Shown here in pieces: positions 26,960-35,807 of a stretch of 64,000 nt of DNA. The position numbers were made by a program, and so were the translations under genes. The stretch covers positions 1-64,000 of the forward strand of contig NZ_FOXS01000003.1 in assembly GCF_900115775.1 (NCBI RefSeq), given 5' to 3'. Positions within the stretch are counted from its first letter, which is position 1. Each line of letters starts with the position of its first letter. The stretch is from Hymenobacter arizonensis (GTDB taxonomy: Bacteria > Bacteroidota > Bacteroidia > Cytophagales > Hymenobacteraceae). Below the pieces are notes generated by a model. That model saw nothing but the letters and a program-made list of their open reading frames with translations. It was not told the origin of the DNA and ran no database searches.

Positions 26960-27130
26960 ATGGCGTTCTAACTGTGTTGCACGCTGCCGCGCTGATTTAG
27001 AGCTATACTGAACCTAATAAAAGTCTGTGCCACTATGGCAGCCCGCACCCCTTTGGCAAGTGAATTGCGCCCAAAGGGTGACTAACCGGCTAACCCCGTG
27101 AAAAACCCATTCCGACGAATCTTTCCCAAA

Positions 27131-27709
27131 ATGGCTGACGATAATAACCTGCCCCAGGACGACAACTTGACCGCTGACCAAGCGCACGCAGCTGGCGAAA
27201 TGGCCGACGTTGAAGGTGGCACCACCGATACTGCCGCTGAGCCCACGGCTGCTCCTGCTGCCGAAGGCACCCGCACCGACGCGGAGCTGGCGGAGTTGAA
27301 GGATAAGTACCTGCGCTTGGCCGCGGAATTTGAGAATTACAAGCGCCGCACCACCAAGGAGCGGATTGAACTGTTCAAAACCGCCAACCAGGAACTGATG
27401 ACGGCCTTGCTGCCCGTGCTCGACGACTTTGAGCGCGCCCGCAATGCTACCCGCGAAACCACCGATGCCAACGCCGTGCGTGAGAGCATCGAAATTATTC
27501 AGAACAAGCTGAACAAAACGCTGCAGCAGAAGGGTTTGACAGCCATGGACGCGCAGGGCGGCGACTTCGACGCCGAACTGCACGAGGCCATTACGCAAAT
27601 TCCGGCGCCCAGCGAGGACTTGGTAGGAAAAATAGTGGACGAGGTAGAGAAAGGTTACTATTTAGGTGACAAGGTTATTCGCCACGCTAAAGTGGTGCTT
27701 GGGCAGTAG
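27131..27709 (+). CDS. grpE: Nucleotide exchange factor GrpE
   Basis: A 192-residue co-chaperone that releases ADP from DnaK. An acidic, disordered N-terminus is followed by a long coiled coil (AELKDKYLRLAAEFENYKRR) and the C-terminal beta domain with the GrpE signature near GDKVIRHAKVVLG. I prefer the ATG at 27131 (MADDNNLPQDD). A GTG at 27098 would add the basic peptide MKNPFRRIFPK, which does not look like GrpE. dnaJ follows after 41 bases; dnaK is not in the window. Confidence 0.93.
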   Translation: MADDNNLPQDDNLTADQAHAAGEMADVEGGTTDTAAEPTAAPAAEGTRTDAELAELKDKYLRLAAEFENYKRRTTKERIELFKTANQELMTALLPVLDDFERARNATRETTDANAVRESIEIIQNKLNKTLQQKGLTAMDAQGGDFDAELHEAITQIPAPSEDLVGKIVDEVEKGYYLGDKVIRHAKVVLGQ

Positions 27710-27717
27710 TAACTTTG
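27710..27717 (+). promoter_or_regulatory. Possible -7 element upstream of dnaJ
   Basis: TAACTTTG fits TAnnTTTG, overlapping the grpE stop region and 34 bases before the dnaJ ATG. No -33 partner at standard spacing. Confidence 0.35.
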
Positions 27718-27750
27718 CAGACTCTGCCCTGGATAATTTTTTAGAAAACG

Positions 27751-28890
27751 ATGGCAACTAAGCGCGATTATTACGAGATATTAGGTATCGCCAAAAATGC
27801 GGCGGCTGACGAAATCAAGTCGGCCTACCGCAAAATGGCCATCAAGTACCACCCCGACAAAAACCCCGACGACCCCACGGCTGAGGACAAGTTTAAGGAA
27901 GCGGCCGAGGCGTACGAGGTGCTGAGCAACGCCGATAAGCGCGCGCGCTACGACCGCTACGGCCACCAGGGCATGGGCGGCAATGGCGGCGGACCGCAGA
28001 ACATGGAAGACATCTTCTCGCAGTTCGGCGACATCTTCGGTGGTGGCGGCGGCTTCGAGGGCTTCTTTGGCGGGCGCCAGGGCGGCGGGCGGCGCCAGCG
28101 CAAGGGCTCGAACCTGCGCATCAAGCTGAAGCTCGACTTGGAGGAAATTGCCAACGGCGTTGAGAAGAAAATCAAGGTGAAGCGCTACGTGGCCTGCCAG
28201 CCTTGCAGCGGCACCGGCGCCAAAAACGGCACCGAGCTCAAAACCTGCCAGACTTGCCAGGGCCAGGGCCAGACCAAGCGCGTGGTGAATACCATGCTCG
28301 GCCAGATGGTGAGCAGCAGCACTTGCCCCACCTGCAACGGCGAGGGCAAAACCGTGACCGCTACCTGCGACGTGTGCAAAGGCGACGGCCGCCAGCTGCA
28401 CGAGGAAGTGATTCCCATCAATATCCCTGCGGGCGTGGCCAACGACATGCAGCTGAGTATGAGCGGCAAAGGCAACTTCCCGGAGCGCGGCGGCGTGCCC
28501 GGCGACCTGCTCATTCAGATTGAAGAAGAGCCGCACGAATTCCTGAAGCGCGACGGCAACAACATCATGTTCGAGCAGTACATCTCCTTCGTAGACGCCG
28601 CTCTGGGTGCCAACCTGGAGGTGCCGACCATTGAAGGCAAGGTGAAAATCAAGGTGGACCCGGGCACCCAGCCCGGCAAAATCCTGCGCCTGCGCGGCAA
28701 GGGCATCAAGGACATCAATGGTTACGGCCGTGGCGACCAACTCATTCATCTGAATGTGTGGACGCCCAAGCATGTGAGCAGCCAGGAGCGCGAGCTACTG
28801 GAGAAGCTGCGCGACTCGGATAACTTCACGCCGCACCCCGGCAAAAACGAGAAAGGCTTCTTCGAAAAAGTGAAGGAGTATTTCGCGTAA
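27751..28890 (+). CDS. dnaJ: Chaperone DnaJ
   Basis: A full-length type I J protein of 379 residues that delivers substrates to DnaK and stimulates its ATPase. The J domain has HPD at 34-36. A Gly/Phe region with [17 protein letters not shown] follows, then four CxxCxGxG zinc repeats ([32 protein letters not shown]), and the substrate-binding C-terminal domains. All key residues are present. A terminator at 28952-28988 closes the grpE-dnaJ operon. Confidence 0.98.
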   Translation: MATKRDYYEILGIAKNAAADEIKSAYRKMAIKYHPDKNPDDPTAEDKFKEAAEAYEVLSNADKRARYDRYGHQGMGGNGGGPQNMEDIFSQFGDIFGGGGGFEGFFGGRQGGGRRQRKGSNLRIKLKLDLEEIANGVEKKIKVKRYVACQPCSGTGAKNGTELKTCQTCQGQGQTKRVVNTMLGQMVSSSTCPTCNGEGKTVTATCDVCKGDGRQLHEEVIPINIPAGVANDMQLSMSGKGNFPERGGVPGDLLIQIEEEPHEFLKRDGNNIMFEQYISFVDAALGANLEVPTIEGKVKIKVDPGTQPGKILRLRGKGIKDINGYGRGDQLIHLNVWTPKHVSSQERELLEKLRDSDNFTPHPGKNEKGFFEKVKEYFA

Positions 28891-28951
28891 GGCGAAATGT
28901 AGCATGGACTCTGAGAGTCCGCGCGTTGAACAAACCCAGCGCTCAATCACT

Positions 28952-28988
28952 AAAAAGCCCGCCTTCCAGTTATGAAGGCGGGCTTTTT
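28952..28988 (+). terminator. Rho-independent terminator after dnaJ
   Basis: A 15-bp perfect stem (28952-28966 with 28974-28988) with A5 and T5 edges, so it can also work from the opposite strand. The TraB gene on the minus strand ends 51 bases away, so it may serve both. Confidence 0.92.
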
Positions 28989-29038
28989 GCTGTCTTGAAG
29001 GGTCTGAGCCTTCGAGCTTCTTTAGAAGTTTTGTGGGT

Positions 29039-29938
29039 CTAGAACACCGGCTTCACCTGGTATCCTTGCTGCCGGAGCAATGCCAATACGCCACTCGGTC
29101 CGCCCAGGTGGGCCGCACCAACCGCAAAAAAGGTCGGTTTGCTGGCCGCTTGCTGTGCAATCAGTGGTATCCAGCGCTTGTTGCGGCTGGTAAGGAGCAT
29201 GTCTTCATACTCCTCCATGCCGAATTTACTGTTCATCGACATTTTTAAAAGGCCTTCTACGTCCTGGGCCTGATACAACTGGAGCAGGGCCCGGAATTCC
29301 TGCTGGGCTTCGCCACGCTTCGCAACCATATCAGATAATAGACGAGCTTGTTTTTCGCACGGAATCTTGTCGAATATGCCGAGTTGCTCGGCTACTGTTT
29401 CGAGGCCGATTACCTCCATTTGCTTGGCCTTGGCCATTTCCACCAGCGTCATCTCGTAGCTGCCCATTGGGCAACCCAGCATCTTGGGGTAGAGCAGCGT
29501 GGACAGAATGAAGGGCTTCATCCCACCCATTTGGGCAAAGGGCATCTTCAACTCGTTGGTGTAATAGTCGCTCACGGCCGCGTACTCCTCCTTGGTCATG
29601 CAGCCCTGCACGGTTTGGCCGGTGGGCAGCATCATCATGCTTTGCATTTCCTGGGCCATGGTGGGGCTGTCCATGTCCAGTTCCAGCGCTACTTGTTGGG
29701 AGTTGGCAACGGCCGTCTTTACCGCCTCGCTCACCTTTAGGTCGTCGGCGCAGAGCAGGTGAATGGTGCCAAACACGTAGGACGGCTTGGCGAGCTTGTT
29801 GCCCGAAATTTCCCAAAGCAGTGCTTTAGTTGCCGTAGGGGCAGCTGTCGTTTTGGGAGCTTTCGCTGCCTTTTGGGCCTGGGCCAATGGGCTAGCTAAT
29901 AGCAGAGCAGCAGCTAGGGAGAGTTTAAGAAGGCGCAT
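29039..29938 (-). CDS. TraB/GumN family protein
   Basis: A 299-residue secreted protein. The signal peptide is MRLLKLSLAAALLLASPLAQ, ending at AQA. The TraB/GumN (Tiki superfamily) landmarks are the SYVFGTIHLLCADD motif near residue 53, the ELDMDSP segment, and the C-terminal FFAVGAAHLGGPSGVLALL. Relatives are predicted metal-dependent proteases; the activity here is not shown. It is probably periplasmic. Converges with dnaJ. Confidence 0.88.
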   Translation of the reverse strand: MRLLKLSLAAALLLASPLAQAQKAAKAPKTTAAPTATKALLWEISGNKLAKPSYVFGTIHLLCADDLKVSEAVKTAVANSQQVALELDMDSPTMAQEMQSMMMLPTGQTVQGCMTKEEYAAVSDYYTNELKMPFAQMGGMKPFILSTLLYPKMLGCPMGSYEMTLVEMAKAKQMEVIGLETVAEQLGIFDKIPCEKQARLLSDMVAKRGEAQQEFRALLQLYQAQDVEGLLKMSMNSKFGMEEYEDMLLTSRNKRWIPLIAQQAASKPTFFAVGAAHLGGPSGVLALLRQQGYQVKPVF

Positions 29939-29981
29939 TTTTTACAGAAAAAAGGTGAGATGGATGATGGGTTTGAATTGA

Positions 29982-30278
29982 TTATTTGAGTGAGGCTTTA
30001 GCGGTCGACTTGTGGGTGGCTTGGTGTAAAGCACGGCCAATGTCATAGCTAAAAAGTGCAATGGAGGCACCTAGCAGCAAGAAGCAGGTAAAGCGGCGCC
30101 AGGTGGAAAGAGGCACTACGGTAACACGGGCAGCAGGCGAGCCATAGAATGTGTCTGACAGAAGCATGGCGCCGGCAAACAGGCCCGTTGCTAGCGCTGC
30201 GAAATAGTTGCCGAGCACGATTTGAGAAAGACTCCCCAGGCCGAAAGCAATACCGACAATAGTATTTGGGTTTTTCAT
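29982..30278 (-). CDS. Small membrane protein, family not recognised
   Basis: A 98-residue hydrophobic protein with about three membrane segments (residues roughly 5-25, 27-45 and 62-82) and a basic, lysine-rich C-terminus. I recognise no family. It is co-oriented with the TraB/GumN gene 43 bases downstream, and could share its transcript. It diverges from the ECF sigma gene with a 163-base gap containing an A/T palindrome. Confidence 0.6.
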   Translation of the reverse strand: MKNPNTIVGIAFGLGSLSQIVLGNYFAALATGLFAGAMLLSDTFYGSPAARVTVVPLSTWRRFTCFLLLGASIALFSYDIGRALHQATHKSTAKASLK

Positions 30279-30353
30279 GATGCAGATGCAGGTGAGAAGA
30301 ATAGCTTTGGGTCATCTATCGTCCATCTTTGGTGGGCATTACACCCACACCTG

Positions 30354-30380
30354 AAAAAAATATTTTCGCAATATTTTTTT
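30354..30380. repeat. A/T-rich palindrome upstream of the ECF sigma gene
   Basis: An 11-bp perfect inverted repeat (AAAAAAATATT with its complement) around a 5-base loop, between divergent genes. It could be an operator or a terminator-like structure. Confidence 0.6.
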
Positions 30381-30441
30381 GACCAACGCTGTAATGCCTG
30401 GGTTCGGCTTGGCGATTAACTGCCCGAAATCACAGCCTCGT

Positions 30442-30951
30442 ATGTCTGCCGCCCCATCTGCTGAATTTGTTGCTGCGCTAAACGAGTACCAGCCGCTGCT
30501 GCGCCGCGTGGCCCGGCTCTATTGCCAGGACTCCGACGACCGGCAGGACCTGTTTCAGGAAATGGTGCTGCAGCTGTGGCGGGCGTGGCCGCGCTACGTA
30601 CCGCAGCCGGGCGCCAAGCTCAGCACCTGGCTCTACCGCATTGCCCTGAACGTGGCCATCTCGAACCTGCGCCAGCGCACCCGCCGCCCCGTGTCGGGGG
30701 AGCTGTGTGCTGAGGCGCTGGCCGTGGCTCAGGCTCCAGAGGCTGGCCCCGATGCTGAGGACCGGGCGGCGCTCTACCAGGCCATCGACCAGCTGTCGGA
30801 GGTTGATAAGGCCTTTGTGCTGCTTTACCTCGAAGACCGGCCTTATGAAGAAATGGCCGAGATTCTGGGCATTACCCAAAACAACGTGCGGGTGAAAATG
30901 CACCGGGTGCAGGAAAAGCTGCGCCAGCTGTTGCCCGTTACCACCCGCTAA
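30442..30951 (+). CDS. ECF-type RNA polymerase sigma factor
   Basis: A 169-residue sigma factor with only regions 2 and 4. Region 2 includes YQPLLRRVARLYCQDSDDRQDLFQEMVLQLWRA split over residues 12-45. Region 4 has EMAEILGITQNNVRVKMHRV as the helix-turn-helix. The ATG at 30442 is preferred over an in-frame start at 30379, whose extra residues do not look coding. The gene 12 bases downstream encodes a membrane protein that may act as its anti-sigma partner. Its regulon cannot be told from sequence. Confidence 0.92.
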   Translation: MSAAPSAEFVAALNEYQPLLRRVARLYCQDSDDRQDLFQEMVLQLWRAWPRYVPQPGAKLSTWLYRIALNVAISNLRQRTRRPVSGELCAEALAVAQAPEAGPDAEDRAALYQAIDQLSEVDKAFVLLYLEDRPYEEMAEILGITQNNVRVKMHRVQEKLRQLLPVTTR

Positions 30952-30963
30952 ATCCTACTTGTT

Positions 30964-31584
30964 ATGCAACTCGAAGACTTGCGCCAAAGCTGGCTAAACC
31001 CGCCGGAGCCCGTAGCGCCTATAAATTCTGTTCAGCTGGAAACGCTCTTAGCCAATCGGCCCGGCCTAGTGGATAAGATGCGCCGCAGCGCCCTTTGGGA
31101 AACGGGGTTTACGGCCATGTTGGTGGTGGTTTCGCCCTTCGCATTTTTCATGGTCGAAACGCTCATTTACCGCGTCTACGCCGTGATAATGCTGGCATTG
31201 GGCTTGGGCCTGCTGTACTACTATTACCGGATGCTGGTGATGCTGAACCGCATGCGGCTGGTAGAGGGCAACGTGCGCGGGCACTTGAAGCAGTTGGCCG
31301 CAGGGCTGCGGGCAATGCTGCGCTTCTACTACCGCCTCACGCTGGCTGCGGGTCCAGCAGTAATGCTACTGAATTTTGGCTATTTTGTGGGGAGGGAGCT
31401 GGCACGGCCCACCCCGTTTCGATGGAAGCTGCTGTTCATTGTGGGCGGGGTGTTTCTTGTGTTTGGGGTGCTGCTGCAGCTGCTGGCCGTGTACGGCACG
31501 CGCTGGTACGTGCAGCGCCTCTACGGCCAGCACCTCGACCGCCTGGAAGCCAATCTGGCCGAATTGGACGAGCCAACTAATTGA
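30964..31584 (+). CDS. Membrane protein paired with the ECF sigma factor
   Basis: A 206-residue protein. The N-terminal 40 residues (MQLEDLRQSWLNPPEPVAP) are soluble, then come four hydrophobic segments in two pairs near residues 47-85 and 122-180, and a charged C-terminal helix. There is no zinc anti-sigma motif. The position 12 bases after the sigma gene suggests a membrane-bound regulator of that sigma (inference). The stop overlaps an alternative TTG start for the ABC gene. Confidence 0.7.
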   Translation: MQLEDLRQSWLNPPEPVAPINSVQLETLLANRPGLVDKMRRSALWETGFTAMLVVVSPFAFFMVETLIYRVYAVIMLALGLGLLYYYYRMLVMLNRMRLVEGNVRGHLKQLAAGLRAMLRFYYRLTLAAGPAVMLLNFGYFVGRELARPTPFRWKLLFIVGGVFLVFGVLLQLLAVYGTRWYVQRLYGQHLDRLEANLAELDEPTN

Positions 31585-31649
31585 ACCTGCTGGTATTCCA
31601 TACCGCTCGGATATTTCTACATTTACCATTAAACCAACTCCTCTTTTCT

Positions 31650-32588
31650 GTGAAACCAATTCTCGAAGCCATTGATGTGCGCAAGGCCTACGCCGCGCAC
31701 GTTGCCCTGAGCGGCGTCAGCCTCTCCATTCCAGAGGGCAGCATATTTGGGTTGCTCGGCCCCAATGGGGCGGGCAAAACCTCGCTCATCCGCATCATTA
31801 CCCAGATTACGGCGGCGGATGAGGGCGAAATCCGTTTCCGCGGCGAGCGGCTGAATCCCAGTCACATTGCCCAGATTGGCTACCTGCCCGAGGAACGGGG
31901 GCTCTATAAGAAGATGAAAGTGGGCGAGCAGCTGCTCTACCTCGCCCAGCTGCGCGGCCTGACTCGTTCCGATGCCACCCAGCGCATTAAGCAGTGGCTC
32001 AATCGGTTTGAGATAAAGGAGTGGGCCAATAAGAACGTAGAAGACCTCAGCAAGGGCATGCAGCAGAAGGTGCAGTTCATTGCCACGGTGATGCACCAGC
32101 CCAGCCTGATTATCCTCGATGAGCCGTTCTCGGGCTTCGACCCAATTAATGCCAACCTGATTAAAGACGAAATTCTGGAGCTGCGCAAGCAGGGCGCTAC
32201 CATCATTTTCTCGACGCACCGCATGGAGTCGGTGGAAGAGCTCTGCGACAGCATTGCCCTGATAAACCGCTCGCGCAAGGTGCTGGACGGCCCCGTTGGC
32301 CTTATCCGCGACCAGTTCAAGACCAACACCTACGCCGTAGAGGGCAAGGGCAAGCTGATAGTGGTGCACCCCGACTTTGAAGTGGTGGAGCAGACCGAGC
32401 GCGAAAACGGCCATTTCTATGCCCGCGTGCAGCTGCACGCCGGTGTGCGCCCCAACGACCTGCTGCGCTACCTCATCAACAACGTGGAGGTGGATTCTTT
32501 CCGGGAGTTGATTCCGAGCATCAACGAGATTTTCATTCGGCGCGTGCGCGAAACCATGCCGGAAACGCTGGTGGAGGAGACCGTTTAA
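31650..32588 (+). CDS. ABC transporter ATP-binding protein (ABC-2 type exporter)
   Basis: A 312-residue ATPase with Walker A GLLGPNGAGKTSL, signature LSKGMQQKVQ, Walker B LIILDEPFSGFD and switch His in STHRMES. A C-terminal extension (from about residue 220) resembles the DUF4162-type tail of NatA-like proteins. The start is uncertain. GTG at 31650 puts the conserved LEAIDVRKAYAAHVAL at the N-terminus, while a TTG at 31581 overlaps the previous stop. The permease gene follows after a long inverted repeat. Confidence 0.9.
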   Translation: MKPILEAIDVRKAYAAHVALSGVSLSIPEGSIFGLLGPNGAGKTSLIRIITQITAADEGEIRFRGERLNPSHIAQIGYLPEERGLYKKMKVGEQLLYLAQLRGLTRSDATQRIKQWLNRFEIKEWANKNVEDLSKGMQQKVQFIATVMHQPSLIILDEPFSGFDPINANLIKDEILELRKQGATIIFSTHRMESVEELCDSIALINRSRKVLDGPVGLIRDQFKTNTYAVEGKGKLIVVHPDFEVVEQTERENGHFYARVQLHAGVRPNDLLRYLINNVEVDSFRELIPSINEIFIRRVRETMPETLVEETV

Positions 32589-32596
32589 AGTCTAGC

Positions 32597-32704
32597 ACGT
32601 CATGCTGAGCGCAGTCGAAGCATCTCGCGTGCACTAGTAATTCAATCGTACGAAAAAGGAATAGCAACCCAGGCGAGATGCTTCGGCTCCGTTCAGCATG
32701 ACGT
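32597..32704. repeat. Long inverted repeat between the two ABC genes
   Basis: Arms of 32 bases (32597-32628 and 32673-32704) pair at 29 of 32 positions. The outer core CGTCATGC and the inner GAAGCATCTCGC are shared with the repeat at 62627-62720. It lies inside a presumed operon. Confidence 0.92.
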
Positions 32705-32739
32705 ACTGATTGCTAATTCCTACTTAACCTCCAACCATT

Positions 32740-34134
32740 ATGGCCTCAAAATTCTTACTCGTAGCCCAACGCGAATACCTGACCCGTGTTCGCAAAAAAG
32801 CCTTCATTGTGCTTACCCTGGCGGTGCCGCTGCTTATTGCGGCCTTCGGCGCCTTCATGTTTCAAATAGCCAAGTCGGACGACAGCACCGATGTGGTGGA
32901 AGTGCGCGATGAAAGCGGCCTCAACATAGCGAGCCGCCTGGTGAGCACGCCGCAGCTAACCTTCGTGCCGGCCGCTGGCGCCCTCGCCGAAGCCAAGAAA
33001 GGCTTCCAAAAAGCCAAGCACGACGGCCTGCTGTACCTGCCCGCCGGCCTCGACGTGGAAAAGCCCGACAACGTGCAGTTCTACGGCAAGGGCAACATCA
33101 GCCTGAAAAAGCAGCTGGCCGTGGAGAGCGCCCTGAACAAGGCCTTCTCGGATTTGAAGATGCAGAAGTCGGGCCTCTCGCAGGACCAGCTCGACCGGCT
33201 GCGCTCGAAAGTGAGCCTGAAAACCATTAGCCTCGACGACACGGGTAAGGAAGCCGATAGCAATGCCCTGGCTACTTCGGGCACGGCCTACGTGCTGGCA
33301 TTGGCCATTTACCTCTTCATTTTCATCTACGGCGTGCAGATTATGCGCGGGGTAGGCGAGGAGAAGTCGAGCCGGATTATGGAGGTGATGCTGTCGTCGG
33401 TGAAGCCGTTTGACCTGATGATGGGCAAAATTGTGGGCATTGCCGCCGTGGGCCTCACGCAGTTTCTGATGTGGGGCCTGCTGTCGTTTGGTGCGTCGTC
33501 GGTGTTGCTGCCGCTGCTGGCAAGTGCGGGTAAGGATAAGCCTAAAACTGAAGTTGCGGCTACCACTAACACCAACGCAACGCCCATGGACCAGCAAAGT
33601 GGAGAGGCCAGCAGCGCAGGCGAGAAGTTTGACCAGAACGTTAGCCAGCAGGCAAACCCGGCGAATGCCGCCGGGCGCTTCAACGTTTTCGCTACGTTGG
33701 GCAACCTGCCCATTGGCACCATTCTGTTCGGCTTCATCATCTACTTCCTGGGCGGCTACCTGCTCTACGGGGCGCTATTCGGGGCCGTGGGCGCGGCGGT
33801 GGACGACCAGACCGATACCCAGCAGTTTATGTTTCCGATTACCATGCCGCTCATTTTGAGCTACATCGTGGGCCTGTCGGTGATTTTGCGCAACCCCGAC
33901 GGCCCGGTGGCTTTCTGGATGTCGATGATACCCTTCACTTCGCCCATTGCCATGGTCATTCGCCTGCCGTTTGGCGTGCCGATGTGGCAGCTGGCGCTGT
34001 CTATTTTCCTGCTCATTCTGGGCTTCATCGGCACGGTGTGGGTAGCGGCCCGGATTTACCGAGTGGGCGTGCTCATGTACGGCAAGAAGGTGACGTATAA
34101 AGAGCTGGGCAAGTGGATGTTTTATAAAGGATAA
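32740..34134 (+). CDS. ABC-2 family transporter permease (NatB/YhaP-like)
   Basis: A 464-residue permease partner of the ATPase upstream. An N-terminal membrane anchor (residues about 22-45) is followed by a long extracytoplasmic domain (about 46-180), then six or so membrane segments; VEEKSSRIMEVMLSSV-type EKSSRIMEVMLSSVKPFDLM is the ABC-2 coupling region. A linker of about 60 residues between segments near 270-330 is Ala/Gln/Asn-rich. It likely exports a small ion or lipid-like substrate; NatAB exports sodium in Bacillus, but no substrate is assigned here. Confidence 0.86.
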   Translation: MASKFLLVAQREYLTRVRKKAFIVLTLAVPLLIAAFGAFMFQIAKSDDSTDVVEVRDESGLNIASRLVSTPQLTFVPAAGALAEAKKGFQKAKHDGLLYLPAGLDVEKPDNVQFYGKGNISLKKQLAVESALNKAFSDLKMQKSGLSQDQLDRLRSKVSLKTISLDDTGKEADSNALATSGTAYVLALAIYLFIFIYGVQIMRGVGEEKSSRIMEVMLSSVKPFDLMMGKIVGIAAVGLTQFLMWGLLSFGASSVLLPLLASAGKDKPKTEVAATTNTNATPMDQQSGEASSAGEKFDQNVSQQANPANAAGRFNVFATLGNLPIGTILFGFIIYFLGGYLLYGALFGAVGAAVDDQTDTQQFMFPITMPLILSYIVGLSVILRNPDGPVAFWMSMIPFTSPIAMVIRLPFGVPMWQLALSIFLLILGFIGTVWVAARIYRVGVLMYGKKVTYKELGKWMFYKG

Positions 34135-34152
34135 GCAGCCACGGCGAACTTT

Positions 34153-34200
34153 GAACGTCATGCGGAGCTTGTCTATTTTGATAAGTTTCGCATGACGTTC
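34153..34200. repeat. Short inverted repeat of the CGTCATGC type
   Basis: Arms of 18 bases (34153-34170 and 34183-34200) pair at 16 positions with a 12-base loop. The outer GAACGTCATGC is shared with the long repeats at 32.6 and 62.6 kb. It may also act as a terminator after the permease gene. Confidence 0.8.
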
Positions 34201-34221
34201 TGTTTTAAAAAGACCCATTCC

Positions 34222-35100
34222 ATGCCCCGTATTCTCTGCCTCGCTCTTATTGCGTGCCTACTAACTGGCTTCACCGGCGACCGGCCTGCTTACCGCCTCT
34301 TCACCGCCACCGGTCAGCCCGCCGATTACGACCAGATGCTAGCTGAGTTGGCCCAAGCTGATGTGGTGCTCTTTGGCGAGCAGCACAACGACGTGATGGC
34401 ACACTGGCTGGAGCTGCAAGTGGCCAAAGACCTGCAGAAGCTGAAGAAACCCGGCCAGCTGGTGCTGGGCATGGAGATGTTTGAGCGCGACGTGCAGACG
34501 CTGCTGACACAGTACGTGACCGGCGCCTTGGTCGATTCGGCTTTTGAGCGCCAGGCGCGCCCGTGGCCTAACTATGCCACCGACTACCGCCCGCTGCTGC
34601 TTTTTGCGAACGAGAACAAACTCTCGGTGATTGCCACCAACGCCCCGCGGCCGTTTGTGAGCGCCGTGGCGCGGGGCAGTCTCAAGGCGCTCGATAAGCT
34701 GCCGAAGGCAGACCGGCCCTTGTTGGCGCCGCTGCCGCTGAAGGTCGACTACGAGCTGCCGGGCTACAAGAACATGGCCGCTATGTTCGGGGGCGACAGC
34801 AAGGCCCACGGTGGGGGCGCTCAAAACATCATTCAGGCCCAGGCCCTGCGCGATGCCACCATGGCCCATTCCATTCGCACGAGCCGGCAGGAGGGGCAAA
34901 CCCTGCTGCACTTCAACGGCAGCTACCACTCCGACCACCACGACGGCATTGTGGCCTACCTGCGCCAGTATGCGCCCAAGCTGCGCGTGCGCACCCTGAG
35001 CGTGGTAAGCCAGGAGCAGCTGCAGCAGCTGGACAAGGAACAGGTGAACATCGCCGATTTTGTGGTGGTGGTGCCGGCCGACATGATAAAGTCGTATTAG
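34222..35100 (+). CDS. ChaN/Tiki-superfamily protein (haem-binding uptake family)
   Basis: A 292-residue protein starting with a signal peptide (MPRILCLALIACLLTGF). There is a possible lipid-modified Cys in IACL, but the lipobox is poor. The Tiki-like GExH motif is in VVLFGEQHNDVMAHWLE near residue 52, followed by GMEMFERDVQ; the late LLHFNGSYHSDHHDG supplies further histidines. ChaN relatives bind haem or iron at the outer membrane, but function here is unproven. I chose the ATG at 34222, because upstream codons belong to the inverted repeat. Confidence 0.83.
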   Translation: MPRILCLALIACLLTGFTGDRPAYRLFTATGQPADYDQMLAELAQADVVLFGEQHNDVMAHWLELQVAKDLQKLKKPGQLVLGMEMFERDVQTLLTQYVTGALVDSAFERQARPWPNYATDYRPLLLFANENKLSVIATNAPRPFVSAVARGSLKALDKLPKADRPLLAPLPLKVDYELPGYKNMAAMFGGDSKAHGGGAQNIIQAQALRDATMAHSIRTSRQEGQTLLHFNGSYHSDHHDGIVAYLRQYAPKLRVRTLSVVSQEQLQQLDKEQVNIADFVVVVPADMIKSY

Positions 35101-35123
35101 GCGAAACACCTTATTCTCTTGCC

Positions 35124-35759
35124 ATGATTTCGACCCAAGAATACAGTGCCCTGCCCGACGCCGCATCTTTACAACGCCTCAGCAAGGCTCTGGCCGTGCT
35201 CGATGCCATTAACTCCCAGGATGTAGAGTACCGCTACTACACCTACAACGCCGCTTGGGGCGAAGGCGAAGAGGTGCTGGAAATGAGCGACGGCGAAGGC
35301 GACCAGATGCTCATCCTGTTTCGCCCGGAGGGCTGCGTGATAAACGGCTACCTCGATGGCTACGACCAGCCCGACAAAGCCAAAGTCACTCGCGGTCTGC
35401 CTGAGGTTTTCGATGATTTTATCTTCGGTGAGCCGGTCAATTCCATCGGCACCACGTTTTGCTTGTGGTACACGCCTGAGCACGGCTGGCAAACCGGCGT
35501 GGTGGAAAACGAGGACGACGGCTCCGAAGAGCTGCTGTATATGCTCGATGGCAACCCCGAAACCTACGCCGAGTGGGCCGACGAATACTACGGCGACGAA
35601 ACCGAACGCTCGCCCAGTGAGGTAGAGGCCGTGGCCAAAATTTACCGGGGTGAGACGTTGACCAAGGCCACTGTGCTGGGTATTGTGGACGAGCTGGAGG
35701 ACTGGGCCCAGCTGGAGGAAGACCTGCAAGGCATTGGGTACCCGTATGATTTCAGCTAG
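35124..35759 (+). CDS. Acidic conserved hypothetical protein
   Basis: A 211-residue cytoplasmic protein, very acidic (many Glu/Asp, including ENEDDGSEELLYMLDGNPET and ETERSPSEVEAVAK) with aromatic-rich YRYYTYNAAWGEGEEVLEM near residue 40. There is no signal peptide or membrane segment. I do not recognise the family, though the layout recalls SMI1/KNR4-like immunity proteins; that is weak. It follows the ChaN gene by 23 bases and may share its mRNA. Confidence 0.65.
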   Translation: MISTQEYSALPDAASLQRLSKALAVLDAINSQDVEYRYYTYNAAWGEGEEVLEMSDGEGDQMLILFRPEGCVINGYLDGYDQPDKAKVTRGLPEVFDDFIFGEPVNSIGTTFCLWYTPEHGWQTGVVENEDDGSEELLYMLDGNPETYAEWADEYYGDETERSPSEVEAVAKIYRGETLTKATVLGIVDELEDWAQLEEDLQGIGYPYDFS

Positions 35760-35807
35760 CGGCCCGCCGCCCTGCGCCTGCTTTTATAACTGAAGCGGCA
35801 CGGCTGC

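Noticed and set aside
27781..28773. A 330-codon minus-strand frame opposite dnaJ
   Set aside because: Ala/Val/His-rich shadow of the G+C-rich dnaJ gene. No known family.
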